From an uncultured Eubacteriales bacterium (GTDB taxonomy: Bacteria; Bacillota; Clostridia; Oscillospirales; CAG-272), in assembly GCA_934447715.1 (NCBI GenBank), contig CAKSER010000010.1, positions 1-44,402 on the forward strand: DNA of 44,402 nucleotides, given 5' to 3'. The notes below the pieces were generated by a model. That model saw only the letters and a program-made list of their open reading frames with translations. It ran no database searches and was not told the origin of the DNA. This document shows positions 31,542 through 44,174 of this stretch, piece by piece. A program made the translations under genes and the position numbers. Numbering within the stretch: the first letter of the stretch is position 1; each line of letters opens with the position of its first letter.

Positions 31542-32747
31542 TTAGTCGTCGATCTCTGTAACGACACCGGAACCAACTGTTCTACCACCCTCACGGATAG
31601 CGAATCTGAGTCCCTTCTCGATAGCTACAGGTGTGATAAGCTCAACATCCATAACTACGTTGTCGCCGGGGCGGCACATCTCAACGTCTGCCGGAAGACC
31701 TATTACGCCGGTAACGTCTGTTGTTCTGAGGTAGAACTGCGGTCTGTAGCCCGGGAAGAACGGCTTAGAACGGCCTCCTTCTTTCTCGGTAAGAACGTAA
31801 ACCTGACCCTTGAACTTCTTGTGCGGGTGGATTGAGCCGGGCTTGCAGAGAACCTGTCCACGCTCGATCTCGTTCTTCGCGATACCGCGGAGAAGGAGTC
31901 CGACGTTATCACCGGTCTCAGCCTGGTCAAGGAGCTTGTGGAACATCTCAACACCTGTGATGGTGGTGGACTTCTTCTCGTCGGAGAGACCTACGATCTC
32001 AACAACGTCGCCGACCTTAACAGTACCACGCTCAACTCTACCTGTAGCAACTGTTCCGCGTCCGGAGATGGAGAATACGTCCTCGACCGGAAGAAGGAAC
32101 GGAAGGTCGCTCTGTCTGTCAGGAGTCGGGATGTACTCGTCAACTGCATCCATAAGCTGAAGAATAGGAGCGTAAACCGGATCGTTGATGTCTGTAGAAG
32201 GAGACTCAAGAGCTGCACGAGCAGAACCGCGGATGATAGGAGTGTTCTCTCCGTCAAATCCGTAGGAATCAAGAAGCTCTCTTACTTCCATCTCTACGAG
32301 CTCGATGAGCTCCTCATCGTCAACGAGGTCAGTCTTGTTAAGGAATACAACGATCTTCGGAACTTCAACCTGGCGAGCAAGAAGAACGTGCTCGCGAGTC
32401 TGCTGAAGCGGACCGTCGGAAGCTGCAACAACGAGGATAGCGCCATCCATCTGTGCAGCACCGGTGATCATGTTCTTGATGTAGTCAGCATGGCCCGGGC
32501 AGTCAACGTGAGCGTAGTGACGCTTAGCTGTCTCATACTCAACGTGACGGGTGTTGATTGTGATACCACGTGCTCTTTCCTCAGGTGCGTTATCGATCTG
32601 GTCATAAGCCATGAACTCGATGTTGCCGTTACCGAGAGAAAGTGTCTTTGTAATAGCAGCGGTAAGAGTTGTTTTACCGTGGTCAACGTGACCAATGGTA
32701 CCGATGTTAACGTGCGGCTTTGTTCTTTCGAATTTCTGTTTAGCCAT
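31542..32747 (-). CDS. tuf: Translation elongation factor Tu
   Basis: A 401-residue GTPase with G1 GHVDHGKT (19-26), G2 region RGITINT (60-66), G3 DCPGH (82-86) and G4 NKTD (137-140), followed by both beta-barrel domains. It brings aminoacyl-tRNA to the ribosome. It is the last gene of rpsL-rpsG-fusA-tuf; GGAGGAAATAACA precedes the ATG. Codon use is strongly biased, as expected for a highly expressed gene. Confidence 0.98.
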   Translation of the reverse strand: MAKQKFERTKPHVNIGTIGHVDHGKTTLTAAITKTLSLGNGNIEFMAYDQIDNAPEERARGITINTRHVEYETAKRHYAHVDCPGHADYIKNMITGAAQMDGAILVVAASDGPLQQTREHVLLARQVEVPKIVVFLNKTDLVDDEELIELVEMEVRELLDSYGFDGENTPIIRGSARAALESPSTDINDPVYAPILQLMDAVDEYIPTPDRQSDLPFLLPVEDVFSISGRGTVATGRVERGTVKVGDVVEIVGLSDEKKSTTITGVEMFHKLLDQAETGDNVGLLLRGIAKNEIERGQVLCKPGSIHPHKKFKGQVYVLTEKEGGRSKPFFPGYRPQFYLRTTDVTGVIGLPADVEMCRPGDNVVMDVELITPVAIEKGLRFAIREGGRTVGSGVVTEIDD

Positions 32748-32823
32748 TGTTATTTCCTCCGTATAAATTTGTTTTGTAAATTGGTTTTAATTTAAAAATT
32801 TACTATCTTTTCGGAATTGCTTA

Positions 32824-34899
32824 TCAGCGGATTGTACCTGCGATAATCTTTTCCTGGATAGACTTCGGAACCTCTGCGAAGTGGCTCGGCTCCATTGTAT
32901 ACTGTCCGCGTCCCTGAGTTCTGGAACGAAGCTCGGTTGCATAGCCGAACATCTCGGCAAGCGGAACGGATGCGGTGATCTGCTGAGCTCCTACGATAGG
33001 ATCCATCGACTGAATCTGTCCTCTTCTCGAGTTCAGGTCGCCGATAACATCTCCCATGTAGTCATCCGGAGTGATTACAACAACCTTCATAATCGGCTCT
33101 GTAATAACCGGATCAGCCTTCTTCATAGCCTCCTTGAACGCCATAGATCCTGCGATCTTGAACGCCATTTCAGAGGAGTCGACCTCATGATAGGATCCGT
33201 CAAACAGGTTTACCTTAACGTCAACGACGTTGTAGCCTGCAAGTACACCGGTCTGCATAGCACCCTGAATTCCGGCATCAACTGCGGGGATATATTCCTT
33301 CGGAATAGCTCCTCCGACTGTTGTGTCGATAAACTCATAGCCCTTGCCCGGCTCGTTCGGAGAGATGGTGATCTTAACGTGTCCGTACTGGCCCTTACCA
33401 CCGCTCTGACGTGCATACTTGGTGTCGACGGTTGCTTCTTTTCTGATAGTCTCCTTGTAGGAAACCTGCGGCTTACCGACATTCGCCTCAACCTTGAACT
33501 CTCTCATAAGTCTGTCGACGATGATATCAAGGTGAAGCTCGCCCATTCCGGCGATGATTGTCTGGCCTGTTTCCTCATCTGTATAGGCACGGAACGTCGG
33601 GTCCTCTTCAGCAAGCTTTCCGAGTGCAACGTCCATCTTTTCCTGTCCTGCCTTTGTACGCGGCTCGATAGCAACTCTGATAACCGGCTCCGGGAATTCC
33701 ATCGATTCAAGAATGATCGGATGGTCCTCGTCGCAGAGCGTATCACCTGTTGTGGTGTTCTTTACACCGATAACGGCTGCGATATCTCCAGCATAGCATG
33801 CATCGATATCCTTACGCTCGTTTGAGTGCATCATGAGAAGACGTCCGAGACGCTCTCTTGTGCGCTTTACAGAGTTATAAACCGCTGTACCTGCCTGAAC
33901 CTGTCCCGAATATACGCGGAAGAAGCAAAGCTTTCCGACAAACGGGTCGGTCATAATCTTAAATGCAAGCGCGGAGAACGGAGCATTGTCATCAGGATGA
34001 CGCACATCCTCTTCGCCTGTGTCGGGATTTATACCCTTGATTGACGGAATGTCGAGCGGAGAGGGCATGTAGTCAACAACTGCATCAAGCAGCTTCTGAA
34101 CGCCCTTGTTGCGGTAAGAGGTTCCGCAGACAACCGGGACAATCTTGTTCTCGATTGTGGCCTTGCGGAGAGCCTTCTTAAGCTCCGGAACAGTGATCTC
34201 TTCATCCATCATGTACTTTTCAAGAAGCTCATCGTCCGTCTCGGCGATGGATTCAACCATTGCCATACGGTATTCCTGAGCCTTTTCAAGCATGTCCTCC
34301 GGTATAGGCTCAACTCTCATGTCCTTGCCCATCTCATCATAATAGATGTCGGCTTCCATGTTCATGAGGTCGATGATACCTCTGAAGGTATCCTCAGCTC
34401 CGATAGGAAGCTGAATCGGTACCGGATTTGTTTTGAGGCGGTCCTTCATCATGTCAATGACACGGTAGAAGTTTGCGCCTGTAATATCCATTTTGTTAAC
34501 GTACGCCATTCTCGGAACGCCGTACTGATCTGCCTGACGCCAAACGGTTTCGGACTGAGGCTCAACTCCGCCCTTTGCGCAGAATACCGTTACAGAGCCG
34601 TCAAGTACGCGGAGCGAACGCTGAACCTCAACAGTGAAGTCCACGTGACCGGGGGTGTCGATAATGTTGATACGGTTGTTCTTCCAGTAGCAGGTTGTAG
34701 CGGCAGAGGTAATTGTAATACCTCTTTCCTGCTCCTGCTCCATCCAGTCCATCGTAGCAGTACCATCATGCGTCTCACCGATCTTATGCGTTTTTCCGGT
34801 GTAGAAAAGAATACGCTCGGTAGTTGTTGTTTTTCCGGCATCAATATGAGCCATAATACCGATGTTTCTTGTGTTTTCAAGAGAATATTCTCTGGGCAT
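32824..34899 (-). CDS. fusA: Translation elongation factor G
   Basis: A 691-residue GTPase with AHIDAGKT (17-24), DTPGH (81-85) and NKMD (135-138), then the domain II-V text of EF-G, including the domain IV stretch SGGKGQYGHVKI and the C-terminal MFGYATELRSRTQGRGQY. EF-G drives translocation and, with RRF, ribosome recycling. It lies in the str operon 79 bases after rpsG. The Shine-Dalgarno AGGAG is farther from the ATG (about 13 bases) than usual. Confidence 0.98.
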   Translation of the reverse strand: MPREYSLENTRNIGIMAHIDAGKTTTTERILFYTGKTHKIGETHDGTATMDWMEQEQERGITITSAATTCYWKNNRINIIDTPGHVDFTVEVQRSLRVLDGSVTVFCAKGGVEPQSETVWRQADQYGVPRMAYVNKMDITGANFYRVIDMMKDRLKTNPVPIQLPIGAEDTFRGIIDLMNMEADIYYDEMGKDMRVEPIPEDMLEKAQEYRMAMVESIAETDDELLEKYMMDEEITVPELKKALRKATIENKIVPVVCGTSYRNKGVQKLLDAVVDYMPSPLDIPSIKGINPDTGEEDVRHPDDNAPFSALAFKIMTDPFVGKLCFFRVYSGQVQAGTAVYNSVKRTRERLGRLLMMHSNERKDIDACYAGDIAAVIGVKNTTTGDTLCDEDHPIILESMEFPEPVIRVAIEPRTKAGQEKMDVALGKLAEEDPTFRAYTDEETGQTIIAGMGELHLDIIVDRLMREFKVEANVGKPQVSYKETIRKEATVDTKYARQSGGKGQYGHVKITISPNEPGKGYEFIDTTVGGAIPKEYIPAVDAGIQGAMQTGVLAGYNVVDVKVNLFDGSYHEVDSSEMAFKIAGSMAFKEAMKKADPVITEPIMKVVVITPDDYMGDVIGDLNSRRGQIQSMDPIVGAQQITASVPLAEMFGYATELRSRTQGRGQYTMEPSHFAEVPKSIQEKIIAGTIR

Positions 34900-34978
34900 C
34901 TCTGGTTAATCTCCTATTTTCCTATTTACGGGCAGCGCACCTTATGCGGCACAGAGCCCATATACCGTTTGGTTAGAC

Positions 34979-35449
34979 TTAATATCTGTAGTGAGCAAAA
35001 GCCTTGTTTGCTTCTGCCATTCTGTGAGTTTCCTCGCGCTTCTTAACAGCTCCGCCGAGTCCGTTTGTAGCATCAACAATCTCTGCTGCAAGTCTTTCGG
35101 ACATGGTCTTTTCGCTGCGAGCTCTTGCATAGTTTACGAGCCAGCGGAGACCGAGAGTCTGCTTTCTTTCAGGGCGAACTTCCATCGGAACCTGATAAGT
35201 AGAACCGCCGACACGTCTTGCCTTTACCTCAAGCAAAGGCATGATGTTCTCGAGAGCTTCGTTAAAAGCGTCGAGAGCGTTCTTACCGGACTTCTCCTCA
35301 ACTGCTGCGAATGCGTCATAAACTATCTTCTGTGCTACGCCTCTCTTGCCGTCGTACATGATCTTGTTGATCAGCTTTGTGACGGTCTTTGAGTTATACA
35401 TAGGATCCGGCAGCACATCTCTTTTGGATATCTGACCTCTTCTAGGCAC
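34979..35449 (-). CDS. rpsG: 30S ribosomal protein S7
   Basis: A 156-residue protein from the GTG at 35449, beginning with the normal PRRGQISKRDVLPDP and ending HRMAEANKAFAHYRY. The reading frame has an earlier GTG at 35467, but this overlaps the strong Shine-Dalgarno AAGGAGGG that serves the later GTG; the later start also gives the family length of 156. S7 nucleates assembly of the 30S head. It is the second gene of the str operon. The 130-base gap before it carries two ATGAATTCAT palindromes. Confidence 0.97.
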   Translation of the reverse strand: MPRRGQISKRDVLPDPMYNSKTVTKLINKIMYDGKRGVAQKIVYDAFAAVEEKSGKNALDAFNEALENIMPLLEVKARRVGGSTYQVPMEVRPERKQTLGLRWLVNYARARSEKTMSERLAAEIVDATNGLGGAVKKREETHRMAEANKAFAHYRY

Positions 35450-35476
35450 TTTTCTTCCCTCCTTCACAATTTTTGA

Positions 35477-35538
35477 ATGAATTCATAGGTACTCGAATTA
35501 ATTTCCGTTTGTGCTTCGTCAAAGCCAGATGAATTCAT
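35477..35538 (-). promoter_or_regulatory. Two ATGAATTCAT palindromes in the rpsL-rpsG gap
   Basis: The 10-bp palindrome occurs at 35477-35486 and 35529-35538. The second lies in a small CCAGA/TCTGG stem. In E. coli the same intercistronic region is the S7 autoregulation site; nothing here proves the same function. Confidence 0.4.
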
Positions 35539-35579
35539 AATTCTGGGTTCGACAAACAAAAACGATTCAGGGACTCAGC

Positions 35580-35993
35580 TTATTTCTTGCCCCTCTTTGC
35601 GCCGTACTTCGAACGGCTCTGCTGACGGTTTGCAACACCCTGGGCATCAAGTGTACCACGGATAATGTGATAACGTACACCAGGCAGGTCACGAACTCTT
35701 CCTCCGCGGATAAGTACTACAGAGTGTTCCTGCAGATTGTGTCCGATTCCGGGGATATAAGTTGTTGCCTCAAGACCGTTTGTAAGTCTGACTCTGGCGA
35801 TCTTACGAAGAGCAGAGTTCGGCTTCTTCGGGCTTGTGGTGGTAACCTTTGTGCACACGCCTCTCTTCTGCGGTGCGCTCAGATCGGTAGCAGTGTTCTT
35901 GATCGTGTTAAAACCCTTCTGAAGAATCGGGGCTTTGGACTTATAGACCTTCTCCTGTCTGCCGTTCTTTACGAGCTGGTTAAATGTTGGCAT
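35580..35993 (-). CDS. rpsL: 30S ribosomal protein S12
   Basis: A 137-residue protein with the decoding-centre loop TTTSPKKPNSALRKIARVRL and the second loop near GHNLQEHSVVLIRGGRVRDLPGVRYHIIRG. The lysine positions linked to streptomycin resistance are unmutated. It contains the extra segment between KVYKSKAPILQ and PQKRGVCTK that Gram-positive S12 proteins carry. First gene of the str operon behind a near-consensus promoter, with AAGGAGG before the ATG. Confidence 0.98.
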   Translation of the reverse strand: MPTFNQLVKNGRQEKVYKSKAPILQKGFNTIKNTATDLSAPQKRGVCTKVTTTSPKKPNSALRKIARVRLTNGLEATTYIPGIGHNLQEHSVVLIRGGRVRDLPGVRYHIIRGTLDAQGVANRQQSRSKYGAKRGKK

Positions 35994-36043
35994 ACCGCAC
36001 CTCCTTCTTTAAAAATTTGTTTGTCTGTTCTGCATATGGGCAT
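35969..36043 (-). CDS. Possible 24-codon upstream ORF overlapping the rpsL start
   Basis: On the minus strand AAAGGGGG stands four bases before an ATG at 36043. The frame (MPICRTDKQIFKEGG...) runs through the rpsL Shine-Dalgarno and ends at TAA 35969-35971, 22-24 bases inside rpsL in another frame. Translating it would place a ribosome over the rpsL start, so it could couple or limit rpsL initiation. It could also be chance; short frames are common. Confidence 0.35.
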   Translation of the reverse strand: MPICRTDKQIFKEGGAVCQHLTSS

Positions 36044-36068
36044 AGTACCCCCTTTACAAAACAAGGCT

Positions 36069-36097
36069 ATTATAGCATTAAACTCATTATTTGTCAA
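36069..36097 (-). promoter_or_regulatory. Consensus promoter of the rpsL-rpsG-fusA-tuf operon
   Basis: Minus strand: TTGACA (36092-36097), 17 bases, TATAAT (36069-36074), with TGC before the -10. It matches the sigma-A consensus in both boxes. Confidence 0.92.
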
Positions 36098-36266
36098 GAA
36101 GATTTACAATTATACAGTCAATTTATGCAGGATGACCATTTTCGGGATAACCGATTTTTTTGTTTTAAGCTGATTTAAGCAATTTAAGGACAAAAATCAA
36201 AGCCTTAATACGAAAAATCACACCCCTGCCGGCTCCGCCGAAATTTTTCCGATTTATGAAAGCCAC

Positions 36267-36327
36267 GCGGCACCCCGAAATCGGGATGCCGCTTTTCAGG
36301 GCAGCGCCGCTTGTATGCGGCATTGCC
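36267..36327 (-). terminator. Two GC-rich hairpins after rpoC
   Basis: Stems GCGGCACCCCGA / TCGGGATGCCGC (36267-36292) and GGCAGCGCCGC / GCGGCATTGCC (36300-36327) lie 55-115 bases after the rpoC stop. Neither has a good T run on the minus strand, so they may be a weak or factor-aided terminator or a 3'-end stabiliser. The remainder of the 388-base rpoC-rpsL gap holds only the str promoter and leader. Confidence 0.55.
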
Positions 36328-36381
36328 TATACATTTTAATTTGTCTTAATTTGTCCGGTCAAATGCCCGGCTGCCCGACTG

Positions 36382-39945
<3,564 letters not shown>

Positions 39946-39964
39946 AATTTGTATCTCCTTTCAA

Positions 39965-42900
39965 TTATTCCTCATCAAAATCGTTGTCGGCAAAGTCGTC
40001 ATCAGCGAAATCGTCCTCGAATTCGTCTGAAAAATCATCGCCGTCCGCGCCCATATCCTCGGGCTTTTCTTCATACATCGAATCGAAGGTGTCTCCGGTC
40101 TCGACCGTCTCTCCGACATCGTCTGCCGAAATATACTTCGGTGCATCGTCAAGCTCGTCATCTCCGAGAGAGGAAAGCTCAATCTCGTTTCCTTCCTTGT
40201 CAAGCACTCTGATGTCAAGCGCAAGAGCCTGAAGCTCCTTTACAAGCACCTTGAATGCCTCAGGAACTCCCGGCGTCGGAATGTTCTGACCCTTGACAAT
40301 CGCCTCGTAGGTCTTTACACGGCCGGTGACATCGTCGGATTTGACGGTAAGGATTTCCTGAAGCGTGTAGGCTGCGCCGTATGCCTCAAGAGCCCAGACC
40401 TCCATCTCTCCGAATCTCTGTCCGCCGAACTGAGCCTTTCCTCCGAGAGGCTGCTGAGTTACAAGCGAGTACGGTCCTGTGGATCTTGCGTGAATCTTAT
40501 CGTCAACGAGGTGGTGAAGCTTGAGGTAGTACATGATTCCGACGGTTACCGGAGAATCAAACGGCTCTCCTGTACGGCCGTCGTAAAGAGTCATCTTTCC
40601 GGAAGCATCCATTCCGCTCTTTACAAGCAATTCTGTAATGTCCTTCTCGTTTGCTCCGTCGAATACCGGCGTCATAACCTTGTATCCGAGTCTCTTCGCA
40701 GCAATTCCGAGATGAACCTCGAGCACCTGTCCGATATTCATTCGCGACGGAACTCCGAGAGGGTTCAGCACGATATCAAGCGGTGTACCGTCTGCCATAA
40801 ACGGCATATCCTCCGGCGGAAGAATTCTGGATACGACACCCTTGTTTCCGTGGCGTCCTGCCATCTTGTCTCCTACCGAGATCTTTCTCTTCTGTGCGAC
40901 GTATACCTTTACAACCTTGTTTACTCCGGGAGCAAGATCGTCGGAATTGTCTCTTGAGAATATCTTGACATCGACTACAATTCCGCTTTCGCCGTGCGGC
41001 AGACGTAAGGAGGTGTCTCTTACCTCTCTTGCCTTTTCTCCGAAGATTGCTCTAAGCAGTCTTTCCTCCGCAGTAAGCTCTGTTTCTCCCTTGGGAGTTA
41101 CCTTTCCTACAAGAATGTCTCCTGCCTTTACCTCGGTTCCCTTGCGGACGATACCGTCAGCCGAAAGATCCTTTAAAGCATCCTCGCCGACGTTCGGAAT
41201 CTCTCTTGTGATCTCCTCCGGTCCGAGCTTTGTATCTCTTGCCTCGTGAGAATACTCTTCTATGTGAATCGACGTATATACATCGTTTCTTACAAGATTT
41301 TCATTAAGAAGAACGGCGTCCTCGTAGTTGTAGCCCTCCCAGGTCATAAATCCGATGAGAGCGTTTCTTCCGAGTGAAATTTCTCCGTTGTCTGTTGCAG
41401 GTCCGTCCGCAATAACCTCGCCCTTTTCAACCCTGTCGCCGAAATTGACAATCGGCTTCTGGTTTACGCAGGTGCCCTGGTTTGAACGCTTGAACTTGAT
41501 CAGATGGTAAACATCCTTTCTTCCGTCATCCGTCTTGATGATGATTTCCTCTGCGCTGACTCTTTCAACGGTTCCTGCTTCCTTTGCGCAGACAACAACG
41601 CCGGAATCGACTGCTGCCTTGTACTCCATACCGGTTCCGACAATCGGGCTTTCCGGCTTGAGCAGCGGCACTGCCTGCTTCTGCATGTTCGATCCCATAA
41701 GTGCACGGGAGTTATCGTCGTTTTCAAGGAACGGAATCATAGCTGTAGCAACCGACACAACCATCTTCGGCGAAACGTCCATATAATCCGGAACGGTGTT
41801 GTCGACCTCGACGATCTCTGCCTTGTTTCTCGCTGCTACGCGCTTGTTTATAAATCTGTTGTTTTCATCGAGCGGCTCGTTTGCCTGAGCTACAACATAA
41901 TGATCCTCAACATCAGCCGACATGTACTCGATTTCGTTTGTAACAACTCCGGTCGCCTTGTCGATCTTTCTGTAGGGCGCCTCGATAAATCCGTAGTCGT
42001 TGATCTTTGCATAGGTTGCAAGATAGGAGATAAGTCCGATGTTCGGTCCTTCAGGAGTCTCGATCGGGCACATTCTTCCGTAATGTGTGTAATGGACGTC
42101 ACGAACCTCAAAGGATGCACGGTCTCTTGAAAGTCCGCCCGGTCCGAGAGCGGAAAGACGGCGCTTGTGAGTAAGCTCTGCTAAGGGGTTGTTCTGGTCC
42201 ATGAACTGTGACAGCGGAGAGGATCCGAAGAACTCTCTGATCGCCGTAACAACAGGTCTGATATTTATAAGAGATTCAGGAGTCATGGTTGTTTCATTAT
42301 CCTGAATGTTCATTCTTTCCTTTACGATCTTGTCCATTCTCGCAAAGCCGATGCGCATCTGGTTCTGGAGAAGCTCTCCGACAGAACGCAGCCTTCTGTT
42401 TCCGAGATGGTCGATATCGTCAACATTTCCGCAGTCATGCGACAGGCAGATGAGATAGTTGATGGAAGCAAAGATGTCGTCCTTTGTTATATGCTTGGGC
42501 GAAAGCTCGGCAATGCGGCTCTTGCACGCTTCCTTTACCGCAGCCGGATCGTTTCCTGTCTGCTCAAGGATGTCAAGGAGCACATTCATCTTTACCTTTT
42601 CGGTAATGCCGATGTCCTCGAGAGTGTATCCGAGAACATGCTCCGGACGGATTGTACCGTTCGAGAATACCTTGATTTCCTTGCCGTTTTCAAGAGAAAT
42701 ATAAGCCTCGTTTACTCCGGCGCTCTCGATCTTCATTGCCGTATCGTGATCAAGAAGTACTCCTGCCTCGCAGACAACCTCACCTGTAAGAGGGCTTACA
42801 ACCTCTCTTGAAAGTGTCTTGCCTGTTATGCGGTTGCCGATTGCAAGCTTCTTGTCGAACTTGTAGCGTCCGACCTTCTGCAGGTCGTATCTCTTCGGAT

Positions 42901-43705
42901 CGAAGAACAGATTGTTGATAAGAATCTGCGCGCTCTCGACCAGCGGCGGCTCGCCCGGACGGAGTTTCTTGTAGATTTCCTTAAGTGCCTCGTCGCCTGC
43001 GGATGTGCCGTTCTTTTCAGCCTCCTGATTGCAGCCGTCCTTTTCAAGTGTTGCAACAATCTTCGGATCGTCTCCGAAAACAGAGATAATATCCGAATCG
43101 CTTTCGATTCCGAGAGCTCTTATGAGGATTGAAACAGGAATCTTTCTGTTTTTATCGATTCTTACATAGAATACGTCGCTTGCGTCTGTCTCGTACTCAA
43201 GCCATGCACCTCTGTAAGGGATAACAGTCGATGTATAAATCTTCTTTCCCGACTTGTCGATGTCCGAGCCGTAGTAGATTCCGGGCGAACGGACAAGCTG
43301 AGAGACGATAACTCTTTCCGCACCGTTGATGACGAAGGTACCGTTGTCTGTCATCAGGGGGAAGTCCCCCATGAAGATTTCTCTTTCGAGAAGCTCCTCT
43401 GTGGTTTTATTGTAAAGGCGGACGGTAACGCGGAGCGGAACCGCATAGTTGACATCGCGTTCCTTGCACTCTTCAACCGGGTACTTGGGGTTGTTGTCGA
43501 TAGAATAACCTACAAATTCGATCGACAGGTTTCCGGAATAATCCGTAATTGGAGAAACGTCACGGAGCACGTCCATGAGTCCTTCCTCGAGGAACCACTT
43601 GTACGACTTCTTCTGCACCTCAATAAGATTAGGCATTTCAAGCGCTTCGTTAATCTTAGAGAAGCTCATTCGTACGTTTTTGCCGAGCGTCTGGGGCTTG
43701 AGCAT
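39965..43705 (-). CDS. rpoB: RNA polymerase subunit beta
   Basis: A 1246-residue protein. The rifampicin pocket text PLSQFMDQNNPLAELTHKRRLSALGPGG is split here for length as PLSQFMDQNNPLAEL and THKRRLSALGPGG; its key positions are wild type, so no rifampicin resistance is predicted. The C-terminal clamp text GGKAQFGGQRFGEMEVWALE is present. After the last conserved block comes an unusual tail of about 35 residues made mostly of Asp, Glu and Phe. GGAGG precedes the ATG. The gene starts its own operon instead of following rplJ-rplL. Confidence 0.98.
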   Translation of the reverse strand: MLKPQTLGKNVRMSFSKINEALEMPNLIEVQKKSYKWFLEEGLMDVLRDVSPITDYSGNLSIEFVGYSIDNNPKYPVEECKERDVNYAVPLRVTVRLYNKTTEELLEREIFMGDFPLMTDNGTFVINGAERVIVSQLVRSPGIYYGSDIDKSGKKIYTSTVIPYRGAWLEYETDASDVFYVRIDKNRKIPVSILIRALGIESDSDIISVFGDDPKIVATLEKDGCNQEAEKNGTSAGDEALKEIYKKLRPGEPPLVESAQILINNLFFDPKRYDLQKVGRYKFDKKLAIGNRITGKTLSREVVSPLTGEVVCEAGVLLDHDTAMKIESAGVNEAYISLENGKEIKVFSNGTIRPEHVLGYTLEDIGITEKVKMNVLLDILEQTGNDPAAVKEACKSRIAELSPKHITKDDIFASINYLICLSHDCGNVDDIDHLGNRRLRSVGELLQNQMRIGFARMDKIVKERMNIQDNETTMTPESLINIRPVVTAIREFFGSSPLSQFMDQNNPLAELTHKRRLSALGPGGLSRDRASFEVRDVHYTHYGRMCPIETPEGPNIGLISYLATYAKINDYGFIEAPYRKIDKATGVVTNEIEYMSADVEDHYVVAQANEPLDENNRFINKRVAARNKAEIVEVDNTVPDYMDVSPKMVVSVATAMIPFLENDDNSRALMGSNMQKQAVPLLKPESPIVGTGMEYKAAVDSGVVVCAKEAGTVERVSAEEIIIKTDDGRKDVYHLIKFKRSNQGTCVNQKPIVNFGDRVEKGEVIADGPATDNGEISLGRNALIGFMTWEGYNYEDAVLLNENLVRNDVYTSIHIEEYSHEARDTKLGPEEITREIPNVGEDALKDLSADGIVRKGTEVKAGDILVGKVTPKGETELTAEERLLRAIFGEKAREVRDTSLRLPHGESGIVVDVKIFSRDNSDDLAPGVNKVVKVYVAQKRKISVGDKMAGRHGNKGVVSRILPPEDMPFMADGTPLDIVLNPLGVPSRMNIGQVLEVHLGIAAKRLGYKVMTPVFDGANEKDITELLVKSGMDASGKMTLYDGRTGEPFDSPVTVGIMYYLKLHHLVDDKIHARSTGPYSLVTQQPLGGKAQFGGQRFGEMEVWALEAYGAAYTLQEILTVKSDDVTGRVKTYEAIVKGQNIPTPGVPEAFKVLVKELQALALDIRVLDKEGNEIELSSLGDDELDDAPKYISADDVGETVETGDTFDSMYEEKPEDMGADGDDFSDEFEDDFADDDFADNDFDEE

Positions 43706-44014
43706 TTCTTAATCCTCCATTCAAAAAATAAATAATCACACCCGAAACCGTACGAAAAGCGAGCCATACAGACAGCAGATCACCGCCCCTTGCTACCCCT
43801 ACGACAAGCTGGTTACCGTCGAATTATAAGCTGCAAAAAGGTCAGCCGCTTCTCCTGTACGCCCCGGTCCTCCCACACAGATATGCGAGTATGATCAAAA
43901 CGTCTAAAAGCCTTGCCAGTTGTATATCAACTGCAATTTTTTATATATTAAACTTTCAAGCATTAAGGGACTTTTAATGAACAAAATCCCTGCCATAAAA
44001 AATGGCGCTTTCAA
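43706..44014 (-). promoter_or_regulatory. Long unclassified 5' leader of rpoBC
   Basis: About 310 bases separate the predicted start point from the rpoB ATG, and no gene fits there. Visible pairings on the minus strand are GCCAT-TTTTT-ATGGC near 43992-44006, CAGTTG-ATATA-CAACTG near 43917-43933, and a GC-rich section (about 43750-43890) with CGAC...GTCG and GCTG...CAGC stems and the string GGGAGGACCGGGGCG. I do not recognise the L10 leader or another known class. No clear terminator is seen. Confidence 0.5.
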
Positions 44015-44020
44015 GTTGAA

Positions 44021-44049
44021 ATTTTATCATCTTTTTCCCGATTTGTCAA
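44021..44049 (-). promoter_or_regulatory. Promoter of rpoBC
   Basis: Minus strand: TTGACA (44044-44049), 17 bases, TAAAAT (44021-44026), with TGA before the -10. Confidence 0.85.
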
Positions 44050-44101
44050 CAAGTTTTCAAATGTTTACAAAATTTTAACATTTATTTTTTTCAAAAAAAT
44101 C

Positions 44102-44130
44102 TTGCATTTTAATAAGTCTTATGGTATCAT
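44102..44130 (+). promoter_or_regulatory. Promoter of rpsT
   Basis: TTGCAT (44102-44107), 17 bases, TATCAT (44125-44130), with TGG before the -10. It is divergent from the rpoBC promoter. Confidence 0.75.
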
Positions 44131-44174
44131 TATGTACTGAAATAAGTGATTTTACCGATCGGGAGGTGAAACGA

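Noticed and set aside
31938..33825. Long plus-strand frames opposite tuf and fusA
   Set aside because: Antisense shadows of highly biased codons; no family features.
35450..35467. Six-residue longer S7
   Set aside because: The upstream GTG would use codons that are the Shine-Dalgarno of the downstream GTG; the shorter form has the exact family length.
43640..43771. Small ORF starting MARFSYGFG in the rpoB leader
   Set aside because: No Shine-Dalgarno near its ATG, and it runs into rpoB out of frame.
43706..44014. L10 (rplJ-type) leader upstream of rpoB
   Set aside because: rplJ is not present and I could not find the L10-binding kink-turn motif; it is kept as unclassified.
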